Shown piece by piece: positions 15,949-24,256 of a stretch of DNA of 64,000 bases. Below the pieces are notes generated by a model that did not search any database, was not told where the DNA came from, and was given only the letters and a program-made list of their open reading frames with translations. How positions within the stretch are numbered: position 1 is the first letter of the stretch; each line of letters begins with the position of its first letter. Source of the stretch: JALZAI01 sp038207565 (GTDB lineage Bacteria > Actinomycetota > Actinomycetes > Mycobacteriales > Jatrophihabitantaceae); assembly GCA_038207565.1 (NCBI GenBank), contig JBBQZQ010000014.1, positions 1 through 64,000 on the forward strand, read 5' to 3'. The position numbers were made by a program, and so were the translations under genes.

Positions 15949-18638
15949 ACCGGGCTCCGGTGGACGTCCGGCTCGCGATCGGCGCGGGTGGTGCCTGGCT
16001 GGCTCTGGTGCTCTGCCACGGACACCCGGTCCGGGTGATCGGGTTGGTCACCGTCGTCGCAATGGTGACAGGCGTCGTCGCAGTGGTTGCGGGGCGACGT
16101 GCGGCGGTGTTGCCGCCGGTGGGCCTGACGTGCTTCTGCGTCGCGCTGGTGCTGGTTCCGTACGCCGGCCGCCTGGCGCAGGCGCGCGCGTCGCCATTGG
16201 CGGCGTTGGCGGGCTTGCGCGCGTCCGTGACCGCCGAGCTGACGGTTGCCGACGATCCACACATACTCGCCGGCAAGGGGCTCGGGGGTTCACCGCGCGT
16301 GGCAGTGGACACCGAGGCAACGGCGATGGCGGCGCTCGGGAGGCGCCGACCCCTGTCCGGCTCGGTGCTGGTGCTCGGCCCGGCCGCACCGTGGAGCCAG
16401 GTCCTGCCCGCTCAGCGGGTCACGGTCGAGGGAACCCTGCAACCGTCGCTCGATCCGGGCGATCTGGGCGTGGTGCTCTTCTCCGATCGCGCGCCGACCC
16501 TGCTCGGCCGACCGCCCTGGTGGCAGCGTGCGGCCGGCCGGGTGCGCGACTCGCTACGGGCCGCTGTCGTCGGCCTCCCGGCAGCCGAACGCGGTCTGCT
16601 CCCGGGTCTCATCGACGGCGACACCAGCGGTCTCGATCCGGTGCTTGTCGAGCGGTTTCGCGTCTCCGGACTGACCCACCTGGTGGCGGTGTCCGGGACG
16701 AATTGCTCGATTCTGGTCGGCGCACTGTTGCTCGTCCTGCGCAGGATGCGGGTGCGGCCATGGCTCTGCGCCGTGCTGGGCGGTGTCGTGCTGGTGGCTT
16801 TCGTGATCGTCGCCCGGCCCTCGCCCAGCGTGCTGCGGGCTGCTGTCATGGCCTCGATCGCGCTCGTCTCACTCGCCGTCGGGCGTCCGCGCCAGGCCGT
16901 CGCGGCACTCGCCGTCGCCGTTCTCGCGCTGCTCGTGTGCGATCCCTTTCTCGCCGAGGATGCGGGCTTTTCGATGTCAGTGTTGGCGACCGGGGCGTTG
17001 TTGTTGCTCGCTCCGCAGTGGGCGGACACGATGCGCAGGCACCGGGTGCCGGCGGGCGTCGCCGAGGCGCTCGCGGTGGCGGCGGCTGCCCATCTGGTGA
17101 CGGCGCCGGTGGTAGCCGCCATCTCGGGCCGGATCAGCCTCGTCGCGGTAGCGGCCAATGCGCTTGCCGAGCCGGCCGTGGCAGCTGCGACCGTGCTTGG
17201 GTTCCTTGCCGCGGTGATCGCGCCGTTCTGGCTCGCGGGCGCCGTCATCGCTGCACAGTTGGCTGGCTGGCCCTGTCGTTGGCTGGTCGGCGTAGCCGAC
17301 CGGCTCGGCAGCCTGGAGGGCGCCGTGCTGCCGTGGCCGGGCGGCACGGCCGGTGGGCTGGCGTTGCTCGGTGTCAGCGCCGCGCTGGTCCTGCTGGCCC
17401 GCCAGGGCGGCCCGGGCCGTCTCGTGGCGTTGGGCGTCGTGGTCGCTGCCCTGGTGCAGATTCCGGTGCGTTCGGTGGCGCCGGGCTGGCCGCCGTCCGG
17501 GTGGCTCCTGATCGCTTGCGACGTCGGACAGGGCGATGCCGTGTTGCTGGCGGCGGGGCACCACAGTGTGGTCGAGTTCGACGCGGGACCCGACCCGGTC
17601 GCCGTGGATCGCTGCCTGCGCGACGCGGACGTCGACACGGTGGCGCTCCTTGCGTTCACGCACTTCCACCTCGACCACGTCGGCGGCATCCTCGGCGTTC
17701 TGCACGGCCGCCGGGTCGGGCGGGTCCTGACTGGTCCGCTCCTCGACCCGGTCGGTGGGGTGCAGCTCGTCGACGACGCGCTGCACGCACATGGACTGCG
17801 GCGCGCGGCACCGTCGACGGGTTCTACGCTCGACGTCGGCGATGTGCATCTCGACGTGCTCGGCCCGTCGAGCACGCTGCACGGGACCCGTAGCGATCCC
17901 AACAACTCCTCGCTCGTGATCCGGGCGACAATCCACGGCACCCGGTTGCTCATGCCGGGCGATGCCGAGGTCGAGGCCCAGCGTGCGCTGCTGGATTCAG
18001 GCGTGGACCTGCGCGCGGACGTGCTCAAGGTGCCCCACCACGGCTCGGCGTATTCCGACCCGGCGTTTCTCGCGGCCGTGCACGCGCGCATCGGCGTGAT
18101 CAGTGTCGGGCGCGACAACGACTACGGTCACCCATCGCCGCTGCTGCTCGAGGCGATGGCGCGCCTCGGGGTGCCCGTTCGGCGCACCGACTACGACGGG
18201 GACGTCGCCGTGGTCGGCACGGGCGCGACACTGTCCACCGTGGTCCGCGGTGCGAGTGCCGTGCCCGCGGCAATGGGCTCGGTGGCGGCAGACCTTGGGC
18301 CTGCTGGCGTCCGGCTGCCGGCACAGGTGGAGCAGGTGACGCAGGTGACGCAGGGGGCGCGGCGGGTCGCGGCGCGGTCGGTGGGCGGTGCCAAGATGAC
18401 GACATGCCCAGCCGCCCTGTCAGCATCGACCAGCTGCCCGACCCGCTTGCGCCGGTCGTCGTGCTCGTCGGCGACGAAGAGCTTCTCGTCGGTCGCGCGA
18501 TCAGCGCGATCGCCGCCGCGGTCCGGCGACGCCAGGGTGCGGTCGACGAATCCGAGCGCACCGGCGCAGAGATCGAGGGGCCGGAGCTGCACGAACTGCT
18601 CGGGCCGTCCCTGTTCGGCGAGGCCAGATTGGTGGTAA
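15945..18638 (+). CDS. comEC: ComEC/Rec2-type DNA uptake channel with read-through tail
   Basis: 897 aa in the open frame. Multiple membrane helices, the Competence domain (VAVSGTNCSILVG region) and a C-terminal metallo-beta-lactamase-like domain (THFHLDHVGG near 572; PHHGS later). ComEC moves single-stranded DNA across the membrane. The recognisable protein ends near residue 770 (about 18250). The last 120 or so residues turn Ser/Arg/Thr/Cys-rich, like an out-of-frame reading, and the final 235 bp overlap holA. The natural stop has probably been lost or shifted; see finding. Confidence 0.88.
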   Translation: MNRAPVDVRLAIGAGGAWLALVLCHGHPVRVIGLVTVVAMVTGVVAVVAGRRAAVLPPVGLTCFCVALVLVPYAGRLAQARASPLAALAGLRASVTAELTVADDPHILAGKGLGGSPRVAVDTEATAMAALGRRRPLSGSVLVLGPAAPWSQVLPAQRVTVEGTLQPSLDPGDLGVVLFSDRAPTLLGRPPWWQRAAGRVRDSLRAAVVGLPAAERGLLPGLIDGDTSGLDPVLVERFRVSGLTHLVAVSGTNCSILVGALLLVLRRMRVRPWLCAVLGGVVLVAFVIVARPSPSVLRAAVMASIALVSLAVGRPRQAVAALAVAVLALLVCDPFLAEDAGFSMSVLATGALLLLAPQWADTMRRHRVPAGVAEALAVAAAAHLVTAPVVAAISGRISLVAVAANALAEPAVAAATVLGFLAAVIAPFWLAGAVIAAQLAGWPCRWLVGVADRLGSLEGAVLPWPGGTAGGLALLGVSAALVLLARQGGPGRLVALGVVVAALVQIPVRSVAPGWPPSGWLLIACDVGQGDAVLLAAGHHSVVEFDAGPDPVAVDRCLRDADVDTVALLAFTHFHLDHVGGILGVLHGRRVGRVLTGPLLDPVGGVQLVDDALHAHGLRRAAPSTGSTLDVGDVHLDVLGPSSTLHGTRSDPNNSSLVIRATIHGTRLLMPGDAEVEAQRALLDSGVDLRADVLKVPHHGSAYSDPAFLAAVHARIGVISVGRDNDYGHPSPLLLEAMARLGVPVRRTDYDGDVAVVGTGATLSTVVRGASAVPAAMGSVAADLGPAGVRLPAQVEQVTQVTQGARRVAARSVGGAKMTTCPAALSASTSCPTRLRRSSCSSATKSFSSVARSARSPPRSGDARVRSTNPSAPAQRSRGRSCTNCSGRPCSARPDWW

Positions 18639-19396
18639 TCCGGGCGGCGCAGGATGTCCGTACCGCTGCGCTCGGCGCCCTCGCGTCCTACCTCCGCACC
18701 CCCGCTGAGGGCGCGACGATCGTGCTGCACCATGTCGGCGGGGTGAAGGGCAAGGCCGTTCTCGACACCGCTCGCAAAGAAGGCGCGCTCGAAATCGTCT
18801 GCACCAAGCTGACGCGGCCCGATGAGCGGGCGGACTTCGTGCGAGCCGAAGTGCGCCGGGCGGGCGGGCGCATCGCACCGGAGGCCGTCGCCGGACTGGT
18901 CGATTCGGTCGGCAGCGACCTGCGCGAGCTGGCAGCGGTGTCGGCCCAGCTGGTCGCAGACTCCGGCGGCACCATCGACCTCGCCCTGGTGCGCAAATTC
19001 CACAGGGGGCGTGCCGAGGTGTCCGGGTTCAACGTCGCCGACCTGGCTGTGGTCGGCAACGTGGCCGGCGCGCTCGAGGCGCTGCGGCACGCCCTCGCCG
19101 TGGGCGTGCCGCACGTCGTGATCGCCGACGCGATGGCCGACGGGGTGCGGACGATCGCGCGGGTCGCGTCAGCTGGCCGCGGCAGCCACTTCGACCTCGC
19201 CAAGCGGCTCGGAATGCCGCCGTGGAAGGTGAAGCGGGCGCAGGGCCAGTCCCGTGGCTGGACCGAAGCAGGCGTGCGGCATGCACTGGGCACCGTCGCC
19301 GGCGTGAATGCCGACGTCAAGGGCGAAGCAGCCGACCCCGGGTATGCGCTCGAGCGAGCGGTACGCGCGCTCGCCGAGGCTCGTACAAGCCGCTGA
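18404..19396 (+). CDS. holA: DNA polymerase III delta subunit
   Basis: 330 aa. Clamp-loader delta: APVVVLVGDEELLVGRA at the N-terminus, LFGEARLVVIRAAQD, and the C-terminal collar domain with LGMPPWKVKRAQGQSRGW. It opens the beta clamp. Start ATG 18404 carries a CAAGAT box 6 nt upstream (a leaderless-like spacing with a one-base deviation). Always downstream of comEC in this phylum, but here its first 78 codons are overlapped by the comEC frame. Confidence 0.94.
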   Translation: MPSRPVSIDQLPDPLAPVVVLVGDEELLVGRAISAIAAAVRRRQGAVDESERTGAEIEGPELHELLGPSLFGEARLVVIRAAQDVRTAALGALASYLRTPAEGATIVLHHVGGVKGKAVLDTARKEGALEIVCTKLTRPDERADFVRAEVRRAGGRIAPEAVAGLVDSVGSDLRELAAVSAQLVADSGGTIDLALVRKFHRGRAEVSGFNVADLAVVGNVAGALEALRHALAVGVPHVVIADAMADGVRTIARVASAGRGSHFDLAKRLGMPPWKVKRAQGQSRGWTEAGVRHALGTVAGVNADVKGEAADPGYALERAVRALAEARTSR

Positions 19397-19546
19397 CCCG
19401 GGCGGACCGCGGCCGGCACCTCCCTCGCCACGGTGACGACGTCCGGCGGAGGAGTCTGGTCCTGTCGTGTGCTGTCGCCGATCTGGTCGGCCCGGTCACC
19501 GCGTCAGGTGCCAGGTTGCGAGATGCGCGTGGGATGTGCCCCGGTG

Positions 19547-20065
19547 TCAGACGCCGTAAGCCCCGGCGAGCTCCTTGCGGGCGAAGGCATTGATGTAGTT
19601 GTAGCCCCACGCGGTCGGGCTCATGACGCCGTGGTACGAGGTGTCGTGCGCGAGCCCGAGGGCGTGGCCGAGTTCGTGCTCGGTCGCTACCTTCCGCACG
19701 GTCGTGGGCTGGGCCTCGTCGGAAGCGTTCAGCTGGATGTCGACGCGGGTGATCGTTGCGCCGGTCGCATAGATGAAGGACTGCCCCAGCGGCTTGCTGT
19801 TGCCGCGCTTGGGGCTGGTGATCCGGATGCATCCAGCGTTTACCCGGCACGTTCCGATCCGCAGGCCGCTTCCCCAGGCCCGGACAGCAGCGTTGACCGA
19901 CCAATGTCGGTTGGTGTCGTTCTGCACGTAGACGACGGGCCAGTGGCCGGTCGAATGTTGCCAGGTGTAGCCCTCGACCGCTGCTCCTGCAGGCTGCGCG
20001 CCGGCGAGGAGCGCACCGAGGCCGGCGACGATCGTGATAATGATCGTGATGGCGCTGCGTCTCAT
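19547..20065 (-). CDS. Secreted matrixin-like zinc metalloprotease
   Basis: 172 aa. Signal peptide about 1-28 (basic start, hydrophobic run, AGA cleavage region). The zinc motif HELGHALGLAH (130-140) supplies three His ligands and the catalytic Glu; VMSP (147-150) is the Met-turn, so this is a metzincin of the matrixin (M10) type. Two Cys (73, 79) may form a disulfide. It is little more than the catalytic domain, with no propeptide. Start at ATG 20065 because upstream in-frame codons encode no signal. Target unknown; it is convergent with holA. Confidence 0.87.
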   Translation of the reverse strand: MRRSAITIIITIVAGLGALLAGAQPAGAAVEGYTWQHSTGHWPVVYVQNDTNRHWSVNAAVRAWGSGLRIGTCRVNAGCIRITSPKRGNSKPLGQSFIYATGATITRVDIQLNASDEAQPTTVRKVATEHELGHALGLAHDTSYHGVMSPTAWGYNYINAFARKELAGAYGV

Positions 20066-20332
20066 AGGAGCCTCTAGAGGTGAAGTCTTTCTCGCGTATT
20101 GCTTACGCGAAACAATCTTCCGCAGAAGTAAGATCCGTGTCAAGTTGACCGGGCAGCTTCTTTCGGCGGTCGGCCCGTCGCTGGAGTGCGAGACGGAGCG
20201 AGCCAGCAAGGACGGGCGACGGTGACCTACGGCTGCACTCGGCAGATGCGCCGCTCAGCGGCGCGAGCTGGTAACCCCTGGATTGCGCAGCGCGAAATCG
20301 CGGAGTGCCGAGCGGGGTTTCTGTCGGGCTCG

Positions 20333-20866
20333 CTACTCCCGCGAACGGCTCTGCGCGCGCCGATCCGGCAGCGCGGCGTTTCGTTCGGTGGCCACCAGTT
20401 CCGACGGGTCGTCGACCTGGCCGCGGTCAGCGCCCAACGCGCGCATCGTGGCGGCCGCTGAGACCAGGTCAACCGGAGATATGACGCCGAGCAGGCATTC
20501 GCGCAGTGCGTCCTGGTACAGCCGAGTGGCCGCTTGAGCCAAGGCCAGTCCCTCGCTGGTCAACATCGAGTGCACCACCCGCCGGTCGTCCGCGGAACCG
20601 CGCCGATCGATCAGGCCTTCACGTGCCATCCGGTCGGCCAGCTTGGTGAACCCGCCCGAAGTCATCGAGACCTCGCGGGCCAACACGCTCATCGGGCTGC
20701 GATGGTCCTCGGCGCGCAAAAGGGAGTGCAGTACGGCGAACGACTGCGCCGAAACCCCGAAATCCTCGAGGACCTTGGCGACGCGTCGCTCGGCCCACTT
20801 CACACCGGACGTGACGGTGTGCCACTGATCAACGAGATCCTCATCGCGAATCTCCGCGTCCGACAC
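20333..20866 (-). CDS. MarR-family transcriptional regulator
   Basis: 177 aa. Winged helix: SAQSFAVLHSLL, MSVLAREVSMTSGGFTKLADRM recognition helix, GLIDRRGSADDRRVVHSMLT wing with the conserved DxR, then the dimer helix. The C-terminal 20 residues are Arg-rich and unconserved. GTG 20866 is chosen from a TACGGT box 7 nt upstream; earlier in-frame codons are non-conserved. No adjacent target is obvious; a small-molecule-responsive repressor is the family norm. Confidence 0.88.
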   Translation of the reverse strand: MSDAEIRDEDLVDQWHTVTSGVKWAERRVAKVLEDFGVSAQSFAVLHSLLRAEDHRSPMSVLAREVSMTSGGFTKLADRMAREGLIDRRGSADDRRVVHSMLTSEGLALAQAATRLYQDALRECLLGVISPVDLVSAAATMRALGADRGQVDDPSELVATERNAALPDRRAQSRSRE

Positions 20867-20873
20867 AGCGCTC

Positions 20874-20879
20874 ACCGTA
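20874..20879 (-). promoter_or_regulatory. -10 box for marR-type gene
   Basis: TACGGT on the minus strand, 7 nt upstream of GTG 20866. Confidence 0.45.
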
Positions 20880-20992
20880 CCGAGAAGCGCTCCGGCCGAG
20901 AACCGTTGACATCGGGCTGGGACCGTCAACCGGTGCTCGGCCCGGTCGGTGGGTCATTTGGTACGACGCGCGCGGGCATCCCGTTCAGGCCG

Positions 20993-21832
20993 TCAGGCCG
21001 TCAGGATTGCGGCGACGACAAGGTTGCTGGTGCTCGTGTCGCCCTCTTCGTACTCGCAGGTGACCAGGACCAGGTCGGGTGACCCGCTCGCGCAGCGGGG
21101 AACCCGAAGGTTGCCGGACTTCGGTGAACTCCCGGTGGCACAGACGCGGTAGCCCAGCTGCTGGGATGGGATAGCTACAGCGATCGCGTCCCCGACGCGG
21201 GCGTTGTACAGCGAGGTGAACGAGCAGACGTGATAGTGGCAGGCGTGGCCATAGATGTAGGTCGTCCCGGTCGACGGTGCGCTGGGGTAGGCGGATTGAG
21301 TGATCCAGGCAGCCGTCTGCCACTCCTGGGCGGTTGCGTGTGGGGGGTCTATGGGGTCAGCCGTGCCATCGAGGTGCACCATGGCGTGCAATAGTGCGAC
21401 CTGCGCGTAGAGCGGGCCGCGGTCGGTGCTGACGATGAGTTCGAACGGGCGCGGCTCGGACGCGTTGGAGTGTCCGGCGTTGTGTTGGGTTTTCGGACCC
21501 GAGGGTTCCGCCCGGGCCGACGGTTCCGCCCGGGCCGACGGTTCCGCTCGACCTGACGGGGCCTCGTCGGATCGGGCCGCTCGACCCGACGGGGCCGCTC
21601 GACCCGCCTTGTCCGCCGAACCGCTGCGCCCATCCAACGTGGTTACCTGTGATGGCGTGTCGAACCCCGGTTTGGCGCTACCCCGCGTCGGTGTCGGTCC
21701 GCCGCTCGTTGCGGGTGAAGGGGTGGCGACTCGACGTTGGTCAGACGTCGGATGACTGGAGCTACACCCGACGGCCGCTCCCGCAGCGACCGCCACCGCC
21801 GTCGCGGCAACCAGAGTTCGAGCGCGCCTCAC
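20993..21832 (-). CDS. Lipoprotein sortase-like protein lacking the catalytic Arg
   Basis: 279 aa. Lipobox-like AAVGC (Cys 23) predicts a lipoprotein. A long Ala/Pro/Ser/Arg linker with SARAEP repeats (about 95-112) leads to a sortase fold: TYIYGHACHYHVCSF (His 196) and the strand DLVLVTC (Cys 259), the class F/E His and Cys pattern. The Arg that should follow the Cys is absent: the last 20 residues, CEYEEGDTSTSNLVVAAILT, contain no Arg. Extra Cys at 198, 203, 231 and 247 are unusual. Its ATG overlaps the stop of the upstream surface protein by 4 bp, so that is its probable partner. Enzyme activity uncertain. Confidence 0.75.
   Translation of the reverse strand: MRRARTLVAATAVAVAAGAAVGCSSSHPTSDQRRVATPSPATSGGPTPTRGSAKPGFDTPSQVTTLDGRSGSADKAGRAAPSGRAARSDEAPSGRAEPSARAEPSARAEPSGPKTQHNAGHSNASEPRPFELIVSTDRGPLYAQVALLHAMVHLDGTADPIDPPHATAQEWQTAAWITQSAYPSAPSTGTTYIYGHACHYHVCSFTSLYNARVGDAIAVAIPSQQLGYRVCATGSSPKSGNLRVPRCASGSPDLVLVTCEYEEGDTSTSNLVVAAILTA
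21504..21557 (-). repeat. 18-bp tandem repeat in the sortase linker
   Basis: Two identical 18-bp units (21504-21521, 21522-21539; GGTTCCGCCCGGGCCGAC on the plus strand) plus a diverged third (21540-21557). They encode the SARAEP repeats and keep the frame. Confidence 0.85.
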
Positions 21833-22797
21833 CGCCGCCGGCGGGGAACGAGCAACGCAACGCCGCCTGCGATCAGGGCTACGCCGCCTCCCAGCAGACC
21901 GTAGCTAGGAGTCGTACGCGCGCTTGGTCGGCTGTCACCGGTGAGCCCGGGCGGCGGAACGAAGGGCGGGCTGGACACGGGCGGGGCGGTGACTGGCGGG
22001 GTGGTGACCGGTGGGGTGGTGACCGGTGGGGTGGTGACCGGTGGGGTCGTCACCGGTGCGCTGATGATGTTGTTGACCAAGGTGACGGTGCAGGTGACGG
22101 TGCCGCCGCCGCCGTTGCCCGAGCCGTTACACTGGTCGACCGTCACGGGTAGGGCCGCGGTCTGCGTCGACGGGCCGACCGTGCAACGAACCCGTCTGGT
22201 GCCGCCCCCGCCGTTGCCGGAGTTGTCGCACTGCGTGATGGTGGCGTTGGTCGTGTTCCCGATCGGTGTGCACGCCACGGTTGGTTGGGTACCGCCGCCG
22301 GCTCCGGAGCCGTTGCACTGGTCGATGGAGGCCGGCGACGTCGATGCCGTGCCGGTGATGTTGTTGGTCACCCTGACCGAGCAGGTCACTGTGCCGCCGC
22401 CCCCGCTGCCGGAACCGTTGCATTGAGTGACCGTTGTGGTCAGCTGATTAGGATGCGTGATCGGGGTGTTGGTGCACGTCGGCGCCGCATTGGCCGCTCC
22501 GTGGCATTCGGTGAGCGTGACGGTGGAACTGGCCGCCCCTGTGCCTAGGTCGAGATTGTTGATGACCGAAACCGAGCAGGCGACCGCCTGACCGCCGACG
22601 TTGTCCGTGCCGTTGCACTGGTTGACCGCTGCAGGCGAGGCTGCGCCGGCATTCGTCTGGACGGCTACTCCGAGGACGCCACCCCAGCTCAACATCAGCG
22701 CGCCGGCGAACAACAGCACCGCGGCGCTTCCTGTGCGTCGGGTGCGGAGCCGACCTCGGATTCGACGAGGCGGTGTTGAGCGGGGGGTCAGGTTCAC
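21829..22797 (-). CDS. Cell-surface protein with six Cys-pair repeats
   Basis: 322 aa from GTG 22797, preceded by AGGAG. N-terminal Arg-rich signal peptide (about 1-52). Residues 59-245 carry six degenerate repeats, each an N/DQCNGSG-type head, Gly run and a second Cys (12 Cys at 61, 74, 98, 108, 126, 139, 161, 176, 190, 205, 223, 236), ending in V-N-N-I. Then five PPVTT repeats, a hydrophobic segment (299-317) and RRRR. This is cell-wall sorting-signal architecture without LPxTG; the nearest tract is PGLTG (283-287). Overlaps the sortase-like gene by 4 bp. A further GTG at 22824 is an alternative start. Function unknown. Confidence 0.72.
   Translation of the reverse strand: MNLTPRSTPPRRIRGRLRTRRTGSAAVLLFAGALMLSWGGVLGVAVQTNAGAASPAAVNQCNGTDNVGGQAVACSVSVINNLDLGTGAASSTVTLTECHGAANAAPTCTNTPITHPNQLTTTVTQCNGSGSGGGGTVTCSVRVTNNITGTASTSPASIDQCNGSGAGGGTQPTVACTPIGNTTNATITQCDNSGNGGGGTRRVRCTVGPSTQTAALPVTVDQCNGSGNGGGGTVTCTVTLVNNIISAPVTTPPVTTPPVTTPPVTTPPVTAPPVSSPPFVPPPGLTGDSRPSARTTPSYGLLGGGVALIAGGVALLVPRRRR
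21980..22054 (-). repeat. 15-bp tandem repeats coding PPVTT
   Basis: Five 15-bp units (GGTGGGGTGGTGACC type) that encode the Pro/Thr spacer before the membrane anchor. In-frame, so copy-number change would alter spacer length only. Confidence 0.85.
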
Positions 22798-23256
22798 GGG
22801 GCTCCTGAGTTCAGATTCAGCCACTAGGCAAGGAAATGCGCAAGATTAAATCCGCGTAAGTCGAGCGTACGCCAGATGGGTGGAAAGAGCCTGATGAACA
22901 GCGGGGGGCGGGACTGACAGCGGTAACGCAGCGCGACTGTCGCCGTGCTGTGTGGCGCGGAAGGCCGTCCGCAGACGAACGGTTACCGGGAGCAACCCAT
23001 ATGAACCAACGCGGCGACGTGCTCACAGGCGTAGACATCGCCCCTGTCGGACGACGCCGTCGATCGCATCGGCGAGATCGTCTCGCCCGGAACCGACACC
23101 GGCACCTCGACCGGGCCTACGTGCCGCTCGCGATCAAAGAGACCGCACGACGCCGCCGCCCGCTCAACGAACGCCCGCGCGGCCGAAGACAGACCACGGT
23201 CGTTACGGATCGCCCGGAGTCGGTGCAGCGGCGCGCGGAGCCTGGACAGCACGAAA
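22798..23256. other. Intergenic region with a possible remnant ORF
   Basis: 460 bp between the surface-protein gene and the rpsT terminator. A minus-strand frame at 22983-23252 (GTG start, 89 codons, mostly G/C-ending) contains RNDRGLSSAARAFVERAAAS, which resembles the closing helix of LysR-type effector domains. There is no upstream DNA-binding half, so a remnant or a chance frame is possible. A short AT-rich spot (AAGATTAAAT, near 22845) may hold the surface-protein promoter. Confidence 0.3.
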
Positions 23257-23285
23257 CCCGCGTCCGGCTCGAGAGCCGGCGCGGG
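23257..23285 (-). terminator. rpsT terminator
   Basis: Read on the minus strand: CCCGCGCCGGCT, loop CTCG, AGCCGGaCGCGGG (one bulge), then TTTCGTGCT. About 12 bp, 18 bp after the rpsT stop. Confidence 0.75.
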
Positions 23286-23302
23286 CCAGGTGGATCAGTC
23301 GG

Positions 23303-23563
23303 TCAGAGTGCGTTGGCGCGGCTGGCCATGGCCGCCTTGCGGTTCGCGGCCTGGTTGCGGTGGATGACGCCCTTACCGGCCGCCTTGTCCAACTCGCGGG
23401 CAGCGGCAACCATCGCGGCCAGGGCGTCCTCGCGGTTGCCCGAGTCAGCAGCCTCGCGGAAGCGACGCACGCTCGTCTTGAGCGAGGAACGCGCGCTCTT
23501 GTTACGCAGGCGCGCCGCCTCATTGGTGCGGATGCGCTTGATCTGGGACTTGATGTTCGCCAC
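23303..23563 (-). CDS. rpsT: 30S ribosomal protein S20
   Basis: 86 aa from GTG 23563: ANIKSQIKRIRTNEAARLRN, basic throughout, ending HRNQAANRKAAMASRANAL. Binds 16S rRNA near the 5' domain and helix 44. An in-frame GTG or ATG further up would only add non-conserved residues; GAGG lies about 10 nt upstream of 23563. Usual place between holA and lepA, though here pushed away from holA by about 3.9 kb of accessory genes. Confidence 0.96.
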   Translation of the reverse strand: MANIKSQIKRIRTNEAARLRNKSARSSLKTSVRRFREAADSGNREDALAAMVAAARELDKAAGKGVIHRNQAANRKAAMASRANAL

Positions 23564-23723
23564 GAAGAAAGCCTCGACGTCTGTTCGGAATCTGATGAGC
23601 AATGCTGTTGCTGCGCCGTTGCTGCATTCCCGCGCCGGAACGGCCCGCAGGCAACCTCGCCAGACTACCAGCGGCGCTTGGGGCGCTCGAATCCGCGTCG
23701 CGGCTCAGCTGCGCCCCGGCAGG

Positions 23724-24116
23724 TCAGCTCCGCGACGTCCGGGCCGTGACCAGCTCGAACTTGGTGTAGAGGTAGGTCCGTACACCGTCCTCGGCGCTCA
23801 CCACGTCGGCGACGGATTGGTCTGCACCGTCGTCCGAACCGAAGGTCATCGCCAGACCCGCCGCGAAGTACACACCGGTGTCGACCGGTGCGAGATCGGT
23901 GAGCTGCACGACCACGTAGCGACCGCCGAGGGAGTCGACCAGGTTGCGTACGTGGTCCTCGCGCGCCTCGGCGGCCGTGCGATAGACCGCGACCACCTGT
24001 TGCCAGTCGTCCTCACCGGGCGAGGTATTAACCAGATCACCGACCTGCAAGTCCACCGCGGAAATGCGGAACTCGACGGCGGCGCGCGGATCGATCGGTA
24101 CGGTCATGGCCGTCAT
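23724..24116 (-). CDS. Conserved-looking hypothetical protein
   Basis: 130 aa, soluble, no signal or membrane segment. Reads VEFRISAVDLQVGDLVNTSPGEDDWQQ, then a helix with REDHVRNLVDSLGGRYVVVQLTDL and DTGVYF, i.e. an alpha/beta protein with regular codon use. I do not recognise the family. ATG 24116 has GAGGAGAG about 12 nt upstream. Neighbours (S20, a NAD(P)-binding protein) give no hint of role. Confidence 0.65.
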   Translation of the reverse strand: MTAMTVPIDPRAAVEFRISAVDLQVGDLVNTSPGEDDWQQVVAVYRTAAEAREDHVRNLVDSLGGRYVVVQLTDLAPVDTGVYFAAGLAMTFGSDDGADQSVADVVSAEDGVRTYLYTKFELVTARTSRS

Positions 24117-24256
24117 CCTGCCCGATCACTCTCCTCGCGGCCCGGCAACCCTGCCCGGGCAGGCGCGCCGAGCGGGCCCAGGCGGGCGTCGCGAACGAAA
24201 GCCGTCGGTGCGGCCGACCGGTCGCCCCCTCCCGGCGGGCACCGCCCGGGAACAGC

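Noticed and set aside
24117..24256. CCTGCCCGGGCAGG palindrome as a terminator or operator
   Set aside because: A GC palindrome without tail or paired flanks, expected by chance in this GC range.
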